64,000 bases of DNA from an uncultured Tessaracoccus sp. (GCF_943914565.1 NZ_CALUCN010000001.1:1-64000); one strand, 5' to 3'; numbered from the stretch's first letter, positions 18,860 to 35,315 are shown. Notes: generated by a model from the letters alone, not told the origin. Translations and numbers: made by a program.

Positions 18860-19474
18860 ATGGCAAGGCCGGACAAGGCCGCCAAGGTGGAGGAGCTCGT
18901 TGACAAGTTCAACAACTCCGCCGCGGCGGTGCTGACCGAGTACCGCGGTCTCACCGTCAAGGACCTGCAGGATCTGCGTCGGTCCTTCGGTGGGGACGCC
19001 ACCTATGCCGTTGCGAAGAACACCCTGGCCCGGATCGCCGCCAAGGAAGCCGGTCTGGAGGGGCTCGAGGAGAGCCTCACCGGCCCGACCGCCATCGCCT
19101 TCATCACGGGCGACGTGGCCGCGGTCACCAAGGGACTGAAGAACTTCGCAAAGGACAATCCGTCTCTGGCCATCAAGGGCGGCGTCATGGATGGCAACAT
19201 CCTCGACGCCAAGGCCGTGCTGAAGCTTGCCGACCTCGAATCGCGTGAGGTCCTGCTCGCGAAGCTGGCGGGTGGCCTCAAGGCCAACCTGTCCAAGGCT
19301 GCGTTCGCCTTCGCCGCGCCCGCCTCCAAGATCGCCCGCCTCGCGGGTGCCCTGGAGGCCAAGGCCAAGGAGAACCCCGACGTGATCGGCGGCGCCGGCA
19401 CCGCGCCGGCCGCCGAGGCCACCGAGACCCCTGCCGCCGAGGCGGCTGACGAAGCAGCAGACGCTGCGGAATGA
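18860..19474 (+). CDS. rplJ: 50S ribosomal protein L10
   Basis: 204 residues; base of the L7/L12 stalk. The N-terminal RNA-binding domain is typical (VLTEYRGLTVKDLQDLRR, YAVAKNTLARIA), then the long helix that holds L12 dimers, then an Ala/Glu-rich acidic tail of about 30 residues common in actinobacteria. ATG follows GGAAGGAGACCCA. Preceded by the L10 leader and followed after 45 nt by rplL. Confidence 0.96.
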   Translation: MARPDKAAKVEELVDKFNNSAAAVLTEYRGLTVKDLQDLRRSFGGDATYAVAKNTLARIAAKEAGLEGLEESLTGPTAIAFITGDVAAVTKGLKNFAKDNPSLAIKGGVMDGNILDAKAVLKLADLESREVLLAKLAGGLKANLSKAAFAFAAPASKIARLAGALEAKAKENPDVIGGAGTAPAAEATETPAAEAADEAADAAE

Positions 19475-19519
19475 TCCGTTGCAGCGGCTGCTGCGACCGA
19501 ACCGAAAGGAACGCCAACC

Positions 19520-19915
19520 ATGGCGAAGCTCACCAACGAAGAGCTCCTTGATGCCTTCAAGGAGATGACCCTCATCGAACTCTCCGAGTTCGTGAAGCTG
19601 TTCGAAGAGACCTTCGACGTCACCGCGGCCGCTCCGGCCGCCGTCGCCGTCGCGGCTCCCGCCGCTGGCGGTGGCGACGAGGCCGAGGCCGAGGATGCCG
19701 GCTCCGACAAGGTCGACGTCATCCTGACCGAGGCCGGCGGCAAGAAGATCGCCGTCATCAAGGAGGTCCGTTCGCTGACCTCCCTCGGCCTCAAGGACGC
19801 CAAGGACCTCGTCGAGGGCGCCCCGAAGCCGGTCCTCGAGCAGGTCGACAAGGAGACCGCCGACAAGGCGAAGGAGGCCCTCGAGGCCGCCGGCGCCAAG
19901 GTCGAGCTCAAGTGA
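19520..19915 (+). CDS. rplL: 50S ribosomal protein L7/L12
   Basis: 131-residue stalk protein that recruits translation factors. N-terminal dimerisation domain (residues 1-35), Ala/Pro/Val-rich hinge, and a C-terminal domain with [20 protein letters not shown], the factor-contact helices. ATG preceded by GAAAGGA. A 16-bp stem-loop terminates the rplJ-rplL unit just downstream. Confidence 0.96.
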   Translation: MAKLTNEELLDAFKEMTLIELSEFVKLFEETFDVTAAAPAAVAVAAPAAGGGDEAEAEDAGSDKVDVILTEAGGKKIAVIKEVRSLTSLGLKDAKDLVEGAPKPVLEQVDKETADKAKEALEAAGAKVELK

Positions 19916-19954
19916 CCCTCGCGCACTGAGGTGCACGCCGCCCGAGGCGGCACA

Positions 19955-19998
19955 CCGCTGGCCCGTCCCCATGTCAGGGGGCGGGCCAGCGGCCGTTT
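19955..19998 (+). terminator. terminator after rplL
   Basis: 16-bp stem with one T-G pair (19955-19970 with 19977-19992), 6-nt loop, then CCGTTT. Confidence 0.75.
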
Positions 19999-20173
19999 CG
20001 GGGGATGGTCGTCGGACGGAGACGGCCCAGTCGGACTGGGTTGCGGTGAACGGGAGTCGTCGCCCGGGCCAACGCCGGGTGAATTGTTTGCGAAGCCTCA
20101 CAAAAACCCATGGCCAAGCGTCGCGAAGCGTGATCGGATCGCTGCGGACATCATCTTGGAGGAAAGGTCACGT

Positions 20174-23100
20174 ATGTCTCGTTCGTCGCTCGCGAGCGTT
20201 GCCGGCATCGCGGTGTTGTTGGCCGGCACGCTCGTTCCAGTCACCGCCGGGGCGGTCGCCTCGCCCACCCTCGCGCCCAAGGACGGCGCGTGGGTGAGTG
20301 GCACCGTCGACGTCGAGTCGATGCCGGGTGACCGTGGTGACCGGGTGACCGGCATCACCGTCGACGGCAAGCCGCTCGCCGCCACGGCCACCGAGGGCAC
20401 GTCGACGCTTCGCTTCGGTGTCGGCTCGAACTCGATCGAGGGCCGCTACGGCAGCTACTTCGAGGTGAACGGCGACGCGGGGCAGCGCATCGCGCTCGAC
20501 GAGCCGGAGTACGTGGACGGCACGTTCGACGTGGCGGTGCCCAACGAGTGGCTCCGCCAGGGCCGCAACGAAATCCGACTGCAGGTCGGGACGTTCCACA
20601 CCGACTGCGGCACCAACTACGACGACTTCGAGATCTTCGACGTCGAGCTGAGCACGGGCGGACCCGTCACCCCGAGCGACGACAACCGCGCGGGCTACAA
20701 CATGGGCGACGGCTCCTGCGGCAGCAACACGACGCTGCTCACCGAGGCGACGCTCGCCTTCGACGTCGGCGACGACCCCCGGGCCACCGTCGGGCTCGAG
20801 GGGAAACTCGACTCCACCACGCTCAGCGACGGCGAGCACGAACTCGTCGCCACGACGCAGCAGGGCGGCCGCACCGCCCACACCGTCCGCGTCAACAACG
20901 GCGACGCAGCCGCGCCCCAGCTGAACGTCGCCGACGGCGACACCCTCTCTGGCGACGCACTCGTGTACGCGACCGGCGGCGACGGCACCGAATCGGTGAA
21001 GGGCTACAAGGTCGACGACAAGGCGGTCGACGCGCAGCGCTCCGGCGGCGACGGGACCGCGGCCTTCGTGTTCGACATCGGCTCGAACGCCAGTGAGGCA
21101 CGCTTCGGCAACGCCGTCGTCGTGAACGGCCAGCGCATCCCGCTCACGAAGCGCGACCTCGTGAGCGAGCGCGCCCGCGTCGAGTTCCCCGCCGCGTACC
21201 TGCGGCAGGGCGAGAACACCGTCCAGGTGGAGACCGGCACCGTGCAGTCGGGCTGCGGCACCAACCACGACGACTTCACGATCTCCAACCTCGCCCTCGA
21301 GGGGCCGGGGCTCACCGCGACGGGGCGCGACCTCCAGCCCTCGTACGCCATGGGCGACGGCAACTGCGGTGACAACGACAAGAAGCTGCGCAGCGCGACG
21401 GCGACCTTCGACGCCGACGTGACCGAGGGCAGCCTGAGCGCGGTCATCGACACCACGGGGTACCCCGACGGCACGCACACCGTCACGGTGGTCACCGAGG
21501 GCGGCGCCACGCTCACCCGCACCGTCACCTTCGACAACGGTGGCCCGCAGCTCACGAGTAGCACCCCGGCGAAGGACGCCCGCATCACGGAGCCGGTGAC
21601 GCTCGCAGCGTCGTTCGAGGACATCTCCGGCGTCGACGAGCACAGCCTGAAGGTCACGCTCGACGGCGCCCCGGTCCGCCTCGGCGACTCGATCGGCGCG
21701 GGCCTCGCGGCCGGCCACCACGAGCTCGCCTTCGATGTCGCGGACAAGCGCGGCACCCGTCGCACCACCACCGTGGTGTTCTCCTCCGCGGCGATCCCCG
21801 CGGGCACGGTGCAGACCTCGTCCAAGCACGACGGCGGCGCGACCCACACGCTCTCCGCGACCGTCGTCGAGGATGGCGACACCAGCTACGACACCACGTT
21901 CCACCTGGCCAAGGCCAACACGCCCACCGGCGGCACCGAAGGCACCAGCGTCGAGATCCCGACGACGCTCAACCCCTCGTCGGAAAGCATGGTCGACCTG
22001 GACAAGGTGCGTCGCACCGACGGCGCGACGGACAGGAGCCCGGCTGCGCAGAACACGAGCTGGCAGCGCTTCGACATCGCCGTCGGTGAGCAGGGCACCG
22101 GGTCGCGTGTGCAGTGGGACGGCGACGTCGACCCGCAGCGCGAGGTCCACCTGCTCGTCTGGGACCACAAGGCCGGACACTGGGACGAGTTGGCGGTCCA
22201 GCGCGGCAAGCAGGACGGCACCGCGCTCGCCGGCACCGTCCGCGAGCAGCACGTGCGCGACGGCGTCGTGAACGCGATGGTTGCGGCGACCGACCCGTTC
22301 GCCGACGACATGAAGGAGCCCGTCGACGGGTCGTTCGAGGACCCGGAGGACTACGACTTCTCGATCGCGCACCTCACCGACACGCAGTACCTCTCCGAGG
22401 GCGCGGCCGGTGACTACCGCCTCGACAACACCGGGCTCCACCCGAAGCCCGAGCGGGACCTGTGGTACAACGCCTACGCCGACGTGTGGCGGTGGGTGAC
22501 GGCCAACGCCGACAAGCGCAAGATCGCCTACGCCGCCCACACCGGCGACATCATCGAGAACAACATCCGCCACCAGGTCACGAAGCCCATGAAGGACCAG
22601 GTGAGCCGGGAGTTCGACGTCGCCTCCGAGATCCAGGAGATCATCGAGGAGAGCGGCATCCCGCACGGCGTGCTGGCCGGCAACCACGACAACGTGATGG
22701 GCACGGACGCCTCGCAGTACAACGAGCACTTCGGCCCCTCGCGCTACGAGGAGGTCAGCAAGCGCTGGCGCGACGACGCCAGCTACGGCGGCGGCTGGAA
22801 GCCGGGCGACAACGAGAACCACTACGACCTGTTCTCCGCCGGCGGGCTGGACTTCGTCGCGGTGCACCTCTCGTACGGCATCGACGACGAGGACATCCGT
22901 TGGGCGAACGAGGTCCTGCAGCGGTACTCGGACCGCAACGCGCTGCTGTTCACGCACGCCTACCTCACCACCTCGTCGGAGCCCGACGGGCGTGACGCCC
23001 CGTACTCCAACGCCGGCGGTCGTGACCAGGCCCGGAAGATCGTCGAGAAGAACCCCAACGTGGTCATGACGATCTCCGGCCACCACCACGGTGTCGGCAT

Positions 23101-23872
23101 CAACGTCCGCAAGGACGGCGGCCAGGTTGGTAACCACTTCCTCGAGATGCTCGCCGACTACCAGTTCTACGAGGTCCCGGTCACGCACCCGAAGCTTCAG
23201 GACCTGCGTGCGAACTACAAGGACGACAAGACGCTGCGCTTCGGCTCCAGCTTCTTCCGCCTGCTGCAGTTCGACGTGGACCGCGGCGAGCTCGTCATCA
23301 ACTCCTACTCGCCGTTCCTCGACGAGTTCGGTGCCCACGAGTACGACCTCGAGCACCGCTACGACGGCACCGAGGACGAGCTGCGCGTCCCGATCCAGCT
23401 GACGAGCCGCACGACGTCGCTCGCCACGGACTCGTTCGCGGTGTACACGCCCACCGACACCGTGCTGGGCACGGCCACGGCGAAGGCCAACGAGGCCGCG
23501 ACGACGACGGTCGACTTCGGCACCGTCCCGGGGCTGCCCGCGGTGGACGGCCTCCCCGTCGGGTGGATCGCGATCGCCCGCAATGCCTCCGGCGGCACGG
23601 TGACCTCGGCATTCAACCTCCTGACGGTCAACCGCGCCCCGACGGGGGAGGACCCCGACGGGCAGGAGCCGGGCGAGCCCGGTCCGAGTGAGCCCGCACC
23701 GAGTGAGCCGGCTCCCGGAGAACCCGGGCCGAGCAGCCCGGCACCCGGCGGGCCCGCCACCCCGGGCGACCCGTCACCCAGCGCGCCGGGACCCCAGCGG
23801 CCCGGCGAGGGCGCGCCGTCGTCGCCGGCGAAGCCCGGGCCGCGCCCGGGTCTCCCGGCGACCGGCCGCTGA
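20174..23872 (+). CDS. large secreted metallophosphoesterase with LPATG end
   Basis: 1232-residue exported protein. Signal peptide 1-33; two related domains at about 35-240 and 255-455, each with CGTNYDDF or CGTNHDDF then a MGDGxCG motif; a beta-sandwich-like part (460-550); calcineurin-type phosphoesterase at about 725-1010 with TDTQ, HTGDIIEN, GNHDN, THAY and GHHHG supplying the two-metal site; a Pro/Ser/Gly/Glu-rich spacer (about 1155-1225). It ends in LPATGR and stop. The hydrophobic, basic tail needed for sortase anchoring follows in the -1 frame (to 24060), so a one-base indel is likely. ATG follows GGAGGAAAGGTCACGT. Substrate unknown. Confidence 0.85.
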   Translation: MSRSSLASVAGIAVLLAGTLVPVTAGAVASPTLAPKDGAWVSGTVDVESMPGDRGDRVTGITVDGKPLAATATEGTSTLRFGVGSNSIEGRYGSYFEVNGDAGQRIALDEPEYVDGTFDVAVPNEWLRQGRNEIRLQVGTFHTDCGTNYDDFEIFDVELSTGGPVTPSDDNRAGYNMGDGSCGSNTTLLTEATLAFDVGDDPRATVGLEGKLDSTTLSDGEHELVATTQQGGRTAHTVRVNNGDAAAPQLNVADGDTLSGDALVYATGGDGTESVKGYKVDDKAVDAQRSGGDGTAAFVFDIGSNASEARFGNAVVVNGQRIPLTKRDLVSERARVEFPAAYLRQGENTVQVETGTVQSGCGTNHDDFTISNLALEGPGLTATGRDLQPSYAMGDGNCGDNDKKLRSATATFDADVTEGSLSAVIDTTGYPDGTHTVTVVTEGGATLTRTVTFDNGGPQLTSSTPAKDARITEPVTLAASFEDISGVDEHSLKVTLDGAPVRLGDSIGAGLAAGHHELAFDVADKRGTRRTTTVVFSSAAIPAGTVQTSSKHDGGATHTLSATVVEDGDTSYDTTFHLAKANTPTGGTEGTSVEIPTTLNPSSESMVDLDKVRRTDGATDRSPAAQNTSWQRFDIAVGEQGTGSRVQWDGDVDPQREVHLLVWDHKAGHWDELAVQRGKQDGTALAGTVREQHVRDGVVNAMVAATDPFADDMKEPVDGSFEDPEDYDFSIAHLTDTQYLSEGAAGDYRLDNTGLHPKPERDLWYNAYADVWRWVTANADKRKIAYAAHTGDIIENNIRHQVTKPMKDQVSREFDVASEIQEIIEESGIPHGVLAGNHDNVMGTDASQYNEHFGPSRYEEVSKRWRDDASYGGGWKPGDNENHYDLFSAGGLDFVAVHLSYGIDDEDIRWANEVLQRYSDRNALLFTHAYLTTSSEPDGRDAPYSNAGGRDQARKIVEKNPNVVMTISGHHHGVGINVRKDGGQVGNHFLEMLADYQFYEVPVTHPKLQDLRANYKDDKTLRFGSSFFRLLQFDVDRGELVINSYSPFLDEFGAHEYDLEHRYDGTEDELRVPIQLTSRTTSLATDSFAVYTPTDTVLGTATAKANEAATTTVDFGTVPGLPAVDGLPVGWIAIARNASGGTVTSAFNLLTVNRAPTGEDPDGQEPGEPGPSEPAPSEPAPGEPGPSSPAPGGPATPGDPSPSAPGPQRPGEGAPSSPAKPGPRPGLPATGR

Positions 23873-24060
23873 CTGGAGCGCAGCTGCTCCAGGTGGCCCT
23901 CATGGTGGGGGCCGTGTTGCCGGCGGCGATCGCGTGGGTGCAAGGGCGCCCGGCAGGTGCAGCCGACGCGGCCATCGCCGCCGCAGCGCTCCTGGGGGTC
24001 GCAGGCCGTATGCTCATCGAGGGAATCCGTCGCACGAGGGACGCGCGCCAGCCGTCCTGA
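23873..24060 (+). pseudogene. out-of-frame cell-wall sorting tail of the phosphoesterase
   Basis: In the -1 frame relative to the upstream gene, the DNA after LPATGR encodes LTGAQLLQVALMVGAVLPAA, further hydrophobic sequence, and a basic end (GIRRTRDARQPS, stop at 24058-24060). LPxTG, hydrophobic segment, basic tail is the sortase signal; only the reading frame breaks it. Coding again begins at ATG 23902 in this frame, but a separate 52-residue protein is less likely. Confidence 0.6.
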
Positions 24061-24178
24061 CCGTCGGTCACCTGCCAGTGCGCGGCGCGCACCCCGGCGC
24101 GTCGGTACTGGCGGGTGGCCACTCCGGTGGGCTAGAGTGGCCGTACGCCGCAGCGTTGCGTCGCCAGTGGTACCGAGG

Positions 24179-24207
24179 TTGCCAACGCGCCCGGGTTGGT
24201 CTAGTGT
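24179..24207 (+). promoter_or_regulatory. promoter of rpoB-rpoC
   Basis: TTGCCA (24179-24184), 17 bp, TAGTGT (24202-24207), giving a leader of about 90 nt rich in T and G. A second candidate -10, TAGAGT, lies at 24133-24138. A perfect TTGACA at 24243 has no -10 behind it. Confidence 0.6.
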
Positions 24208-24303
24208 GTTGGTTTGCCCCTGTGTGCTTTTGTGCCCGTCGCTTGACACGGGCGCTTCTGTGTGCAGAAAACCGCCACCAAGCGTTCTTGGAAGGACCGA
24301 ATC

Positions 24304-27777
<3,474 letters not shown>

Positions 27778-27851
27778 GTCCACTTCACCATCCGAACCAC
27801 ACTCAGACGACAACCCCACCTGCCACCGGTGCAGGGGAAAGAGAAGAACAC

Positions 27852-31802
<3,951 letters not shown>

Positions 31803-31814
31803 TCGCCAGCCGTT

Positions 31815-31858
31815 CAAGCGGGGCGTGGGATCCATTCCCGCGCCCCGCTTGGCGTTTT
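31815..31858 (+). terminator. strong terminator after rpoC
   Basis: 16-bp stem (31815-31830 with 31836-31851), 5-nt loop and GCGTTTTT. It insulates rpoBC from the following accessory cassette. Confidence 0.88.
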
Positions 31859-32010
31859 TCGGTGCTGGCCTTGTGCTTGGCCTCGGCGGGTGCGACCTGC
31901 GCGGCGGCGGCGCAGGGCGCAGGTGCTCGGGCCGCCGTGGTTCTCCCCGACGTCGGTGCCGGGTTCAGCGCTGCATGAGGTGTGACCCTCCCGCATGGGA
32001 GGCTGGCCAC

Positions 32011-32319
32011 ATGAGCGACTACCACGTGGACCACGACGAACTCGAGCTGTTCGCGTTCAAGCTGCAGGCAGGCTTCGTGGCCTGCGTCGCGATGGAGGAA
32101 GAAGCGACCCTGGAGGCCGCGTCGTCAGGCATGCCGAAGAGCCGGACCAGCGATGCGTGTCGTGCCTTGGCCGAAGTGTTCGAGCGTGCGCGTCGAACTG
32201 CGGGCACGCACGCGGAACACCATGTTCTCGGGCTGAAGGCCATCAGCCGGGCGTACCGTGACCAGGAAGCGGACGCCCAGACCGCCATCCGCTCGTTCTT
32301 CGAGGGACGGATCAAGTGA
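32011..32319 (+). CDS. small EspC/WXG100-like helical protein
   Basis: 102 residues, no signal peptide, two predicted helical segments separated near residues 42-50. The shape, an N-terminal polar start (VDHDELELFAFKLQ) and a C-terminal AISRAYRDQEADAQTAI, resembles EspC/WXG100-type partners of type VII secretion, where a Y/D/E signature follows the second helix. A WxG motif itself is absent. GGGAGG lies 9 nt before the ATG. The stop overlaps the GTG of the large hydrolase, so the pair is co-translated like many T7SS helper-effector pairs. Assignment rests on size, pattern and context, not on a confirmed family hit. Confidence 0.5.
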   Translation: MSDYHVDHDELELFAFKLQAGFVACVAMEEEATLEAASSGMPKSRTSDACRALAEVFERARRTAGTHAEHHVLGLKAISRAYRDQEADAQTAIRSFFEGRIK

Positions 32320-34082
32320 CCGAGGGGTACTGGGAACAGCTGCGTACATGGGACGGGACGCCGTTCAGCGCCGAGGGTGCCGAACTGGTGCGGTTGTCCG
32401 GGAGCGCTGACGAGCGCCTCGGTGACGGGCTCGCAGTGCGACCGGTGTCGTGGGTCGGGCACGCTGCAGAGGTGGCCAACAGCGATCGTGTGTTGGCAGC
32501 GCATCGCCTACGCCGCATCGCCGAGTTCATGAGCCGAGTCGGATCGTTCGAGCTGGAGCTGGCAGACGCCATCGACGTGCTCGTGGCTGACCAAGCAGCG
32601 CTGATCGCCCGGTTGACCGACGCGTGCTGGGGCGTCGGCGGCGACGGGACGTTGACACCGCCGCCCGTGGCACGGGACTTGCCGAGCGGCGCCCCCTCGG
32701 GGGAACAGGATGCAGCGAGCGTGTTCGCGATCGCGTGCCGCGCCAAGGACCTCGATGAGGGCTCCGCTGCCACCCTGGCCGACTGGACGGACGCGCTCGC
32801 GTCGGAGGGCGACAAGCTGGGCGCGCTGGACGAACTCAACGCGCATCGTCTGGCAGCGGTGGAGGGCGCGCTCGACGGCGCTGACTGGGAACTGGATTGG
32901 GATTTCGCGTATCTGCTGGACGTCTTGCCCACTCAGAACGTACACGTTGGGCTGGGCGACATCCCAGCAAGGCTGACCATGCCATGGTTTACTGCCGCGC
33001 AGTTGAAGAGCGCTCTGAGACACACCGGGCGAATGCCAGCACCGATCGAGCGATTCCTCCTTGGGGGACGAGGTGCGAGTCGCTACGATCAGCGCGTGGT
33101 CGGTGTCTATCTCGATGTCATGGAGCACCTCCCGCTCACGACTCGGGAAAAGGAATTCCTCGACTGGGTTGGCGAAACGTTTCACGTCGGATATCTCGAG
33201 AAACCCGGGGCCATCACAGATGACCTGTTCCAAGACGGTTCGCCGTTTCTCCCCAAGGGGCCGATGCCTGCAGGCGCAGATGCGGAGCCTGTCAGAAGCC
33301 TCGAGGACTTGGGTGATCGCATGAGCGCGATCTACGACTTCTCATCTGATGACGACCCGAACGATCGTGGCGTGGTGGAACTGCACGTGATTCGTGACGG
33401 AGACGCCCCACCGCAGTTCATCGCAGTCGTCCCTGGCACCTCCATACCGTTGGACCACCCGCGGGGCTGGAACATGGATGTCGAGGGCACTGACTGGCCT
33501 GCGAACGTCAAGGCCATGGGCTTCGGCACCTCATCCGCGATCGAGTCGAGCCGAGCAGCCATCGACCAGGCGATCGACCACGCGGTGCGCGATTACGAAG
33601 CAGAGCACGGCGTCAGGGTCGCGCGCCCGAAGGTGGCGCTCGCAGGGCACTCGCAGGGCGGCATCATCGTCTCGGAGATCGCATCGGACCCTCTGTTCGC
33701 GGCTCGCTACGACGTGACGCACGTCGTGACGGCAGGCGCCCCTGTGGACCATGTGGCCATGGACCCCAGCACGAAGCGGCTGAGCCTCGTCAACGAGGGC
33801 GACAGAGTTCCAAGCCTGGATGGGGTCAGCCATGGGGATTCGCAGGCAGCTAGGGGCATCACCGAAGTCGAGCTCACGGAGAGCAAGTACACCACGCCCA
33901 AGGGTCTCGAGGACTATTCAGGAACTCAGCGCGGTCATCAAGACAAGCTCTACGCCCATCGTCTTCCCGAAGCGGTGGCCCAGAATGACACTGTTCGCTC
34001 ATTCGCTGAAGACATGCAGCGTACGTACTTCTCACCCAGCGCGCACGTGGAAGTGTTGCACGTCGAGTTCGGGAGGCAGTGA
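32316..34082 (+). CDS. candidate type VII effector with alpha/beta-hydrolase domain
   Basis: 588 residues. The N-terminal 230 residues are helical and start like a T7SS-targeted partner (EGYWEQLRTWDGTPFSAEGA); residues about 310-560 form a lipase-like alpha/beta-hydrolase with nucleophile elbow AGHSQGG (Ser near 446), a probable acid in NEGDRVPS near 493, and His candidates near 538-545 (RGHQDKLYAH). No signal peptide or membrane helix, which fits export through another route. GTG start overlapping the upstream stop. Base composition is less GC-rich than rpoC, suggesting transfer. The three downstream lipoproteins could be immunity proteins. Phospholipase, esterase or cutinase-like activity are all possible. 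Confidence 0.6.
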   Translation: MTEGYWEQLRTWDGTPFSAEGAELVRLSGSADERLGDGLAVRPVSWVGHAAEVANSDRVLAAHRLRRIAEFMSRVGSFELELADAIDVLVADQAALIARLTDACWGVGGDGTLTPPPVARDLPSGAPSGEQDAASVFAIACRAKDLDEGSAATLADWTDALASEGDKLGALDELNAHRLAAVEGALDGADWELDWDFAYLLDVLPTQNVHVGLGDIPARLTMPWFTAAQLKSALRHTGRMPAPIERFLLGGRGASRYDQRVVGVYLDVMEHLPLTTREKEFLDWVGETFHVGYLEKPGAITDDLFQDGSPFLPKGPMPAGADAEPVRSLEDLGDRMSAIYDFSSDDDPNDRGVVELHVIRDGDAPPQFIAVVPGTSIPLDHPRGWNMDVEGTDWPANVKAMGFGTSSAIESSRAAIDQAIDHAVRDYEAEHGVRVARPKVALAGHSQGGIIVSEIASDPLFAARYDVTHVVTAGAPVDHVAMDPSTKRLSLVNEGDRVPSLDGVSHGDSQAARGITEVELTESKYTTPKGLEDYSGTQRGHQDKLYAHRLPEAVAQNDTVRSFAEDMQRTYFSPSAHVEVLHVEFGRQ

Positions 34083-34492
34083 TGCGTAGGCGGAGTGTGG
34101 TGGTGCTGGGGTTGGGCGTGTTGTTGGTCGGGGGTTGTGGGTTTGGTGGGGGCGGGAAGCGTGCGAATGAGGATGTGTCTGGGGATGTGCGTGCTGCGCT
34201 GGAGGTGTTGCCGTGGGTGAGGCGTGTGAGTACGCCGCATGGCTTTGGGTTCACGCAGTACATATTGAAGGTCGTTGTGTATGTTGATCCGGATGAGGCG
34301 CGTGCGTGTTCGGTGTTGGCTGAGCAAGCCGAACTGCTCGCTGCCCGGGCGCTTGCGAAGCTGAGTAGCGACGGGAGATTGACCCTGATTGTGGTCAAGA
34401 CGAAGGGCGAAGAGCGAGAAGAGTGCTACGCGCCGTTCTCGAGCCACACCTTCGACGAGATCTGTGCGGCGCATGGTTTGGAGCGCAAGTGA
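34082..34492 (+). CDS. tandem paralogous lipoprotein, copy 1
   Basis: 136-residue predicted lipoprotein: basic start, hydrophobic core and lipobox VGGC near residue 19, then a Gly-rich linker. The mature part has VLPWVRRVSTPHGFGF and ends HTFDEICAAHGLERK. The ATG overlaps the effector gene stop (TGATG). The first 259 nt differ from copy 2 at only one base, while the segment around residues 88-118 is unlike it. Strongly G/T-rich with few C, unlike its surroundings. Possible immunity protein for the upstream hydrolase, by analogy with lipoprotein immunity to exported phospholipases; function not proven. Confidence 0.6.
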   Translation: MRRRSVVVLGLGVLLVGGCGFGGGGKRANEDVSGDVRAALEVLPWVRRVSTPHGFGFTQYILKVVVYVDPDEARACSVLAEQAELLAARALAKLSSDGRLTLIVVKTKGEEREECYAPFSSHTFDEICAAHGLERK

Positions 34493-34902
34493 TGCGTAGG
34501 CGGAGTGTGGTGGTGCTGGCGTTGGGCGTGTTGTTGGTCGGGGGTTGTGGGTTTGGTGGGGGCGGGAAGCGTGCGAATGAGGATGTGTCTGGGGATGTGC
34601 GTGCTGCGCTGGAGGTGTTGCCGTGGGTGAGGCGTGTGAGTACGCCGCATGGCTTTGGGTTCACGCAGTACATATTGAAGGTCGTTGTGTATGTTGATCC
34701 GGATGAGGCGCGTGCGTGTTCGGTGTTGGCTGAGCAAGCCGAACTGCTCGCAGCGAGGGCCTTGGCGAAGTTGAAGAGCGGAGGTCGCATGATGCTGCGG
34801 GTGGCCAGGGTGAGGAGCGGAGAACGAGAAGAGTGTGCTTCTGAGTTCTCAGGTCACACCTTCGACGAGATCTGTGCGGCCCATGGGCTGGAGCGCAAGT
34901 GA
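34492..34902 (+). CDS. tandem paralogous lipoprotein, copy 2
   Basis: 136 residues with the same signal peptide and lipobox (VGGC) as copy 1, starting exactly 410 bp later and overlapping its stop. It shares its first 259 nt with copy 1 almost perfectly but its last 75 or so nt with copy 3, so it looks like a mosaic of the two. The variable patch (about 88-112) reads LKSGGRMMLRVARVRSG. The mosaic is best explained by unequal crossing-over or gene conversion. Role unknown; see copy 1. Confidence 0.6.
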   Translation: MRRRSVVVLALGVLLVGGCGFGGGGKRANEDVSGDVRAALEVLPWVRRVSTPHGFGFTQYILKVVVYVDPDEARACSVLAEQAELLAARALAKLKSGGRMMLRVARVRSGEREECASEFSGHTFDEICAAHGLERK

Positions 34903-35315
34903 TGCGTAGGCGGAGTGTGGTGGCGCTGGGGTTGGGCGTGTTGTTGGTCGGGGGTTGTGGGTTTGGTGGGGGCGGGAAGCGTGCGAATGAGGATGTGTCT
35001 GGGGATGTGCGTGCTGCGCTGGAGGTGTTGCCGTGGGTGAGGCGTGTGAGTACCCCGCACGGTTACGGCTTCACTGAGCTCATTCTGATAGTGGACGTGG
35101 ATGTTGATCCAGAAGAGGCGCATGCGTGTTCGGTGTTGGCTGAGCAAGCCGAGCTGCTCGCAGCGAGAGCTTTGGCGGGGCTACGCAGTGACGGTCGATT
35201 GATCTTGCAGGTGGCGAGGCTGAAGGGCGAAGAGCGAGAAGAGTGTGCTTCTGAGTTCTCAGGTCACACCTTCGACGAGATCTGTGCGGCCCATGGGCTG
35301 GAGCGTAGGCGATGA
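34902..35315 (+). CDS. tandem paralogous lipoprotein, copy 3
   Basis: 137 residues. Signal peptide and the first 50 or so codons match copies 1 and 2 with only two base changes, then the sequence diverges over about residues 52-72 (HGYGFTELILIVDVDVD) and rejoins copy 2 at the 3' end. The stop overlaps the next start (ATGA), so all six genes of the cassette are contiguous. It is the most divergent mature domain of the three, as expected if copies protect against different effectors. Confidence 0.6.
   Translation: MRRRSVVALGLGVLLVGGCGFGGGGKRANEDVSGDVRAALEVLPWVRRVSTPHGYGFTELILIVDVDVDPEEAHACSVLAEQAELLAARALAGLRSDGRLILQVARLKGEEREECASEFSGHTFDEICAAHGLERRR

Larger units (their letters stand above)
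34082..35315 (+). repeat. three-copy 410-bp tandem repeat
   Basis: Starts at 34082, 34492 and 34902 are exactly 410 bp apart, and the next gene starts 410 bp later at 35312. Copies 1 and 2 match over 34082-34340/34492-34750 with one mismatch; copies 2 and 3 match in the last 75 or so bases. Variation is concentrated in the middle-to-late part of each unit. Confidence 0.9.

Noticed and set aside
20168..23356. 1062-codon frame antisense to the phosphoesterase gene
   Set aside because: Same composition artefact; the sense strand has signal peptide, catalytic motifs and ribosome site.
24243..24271. Perfect TTGACA before rpoB
   Set aside because: No TANNNT at 16-19 bp downstream; TTGCCA-17-TAGTGT at 24179-24207 is better.
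24262..24303. GTG start for rpoB
   Set aside because: The added 14 residues are not typical, and TTG 24304 has GGAAGGA at good spacing.
34082..35315. CRISPR or other short-spacer repeat array
   Set aside because: Repeat unit is a complete 410-bp lipoprotein gene with intact frames.
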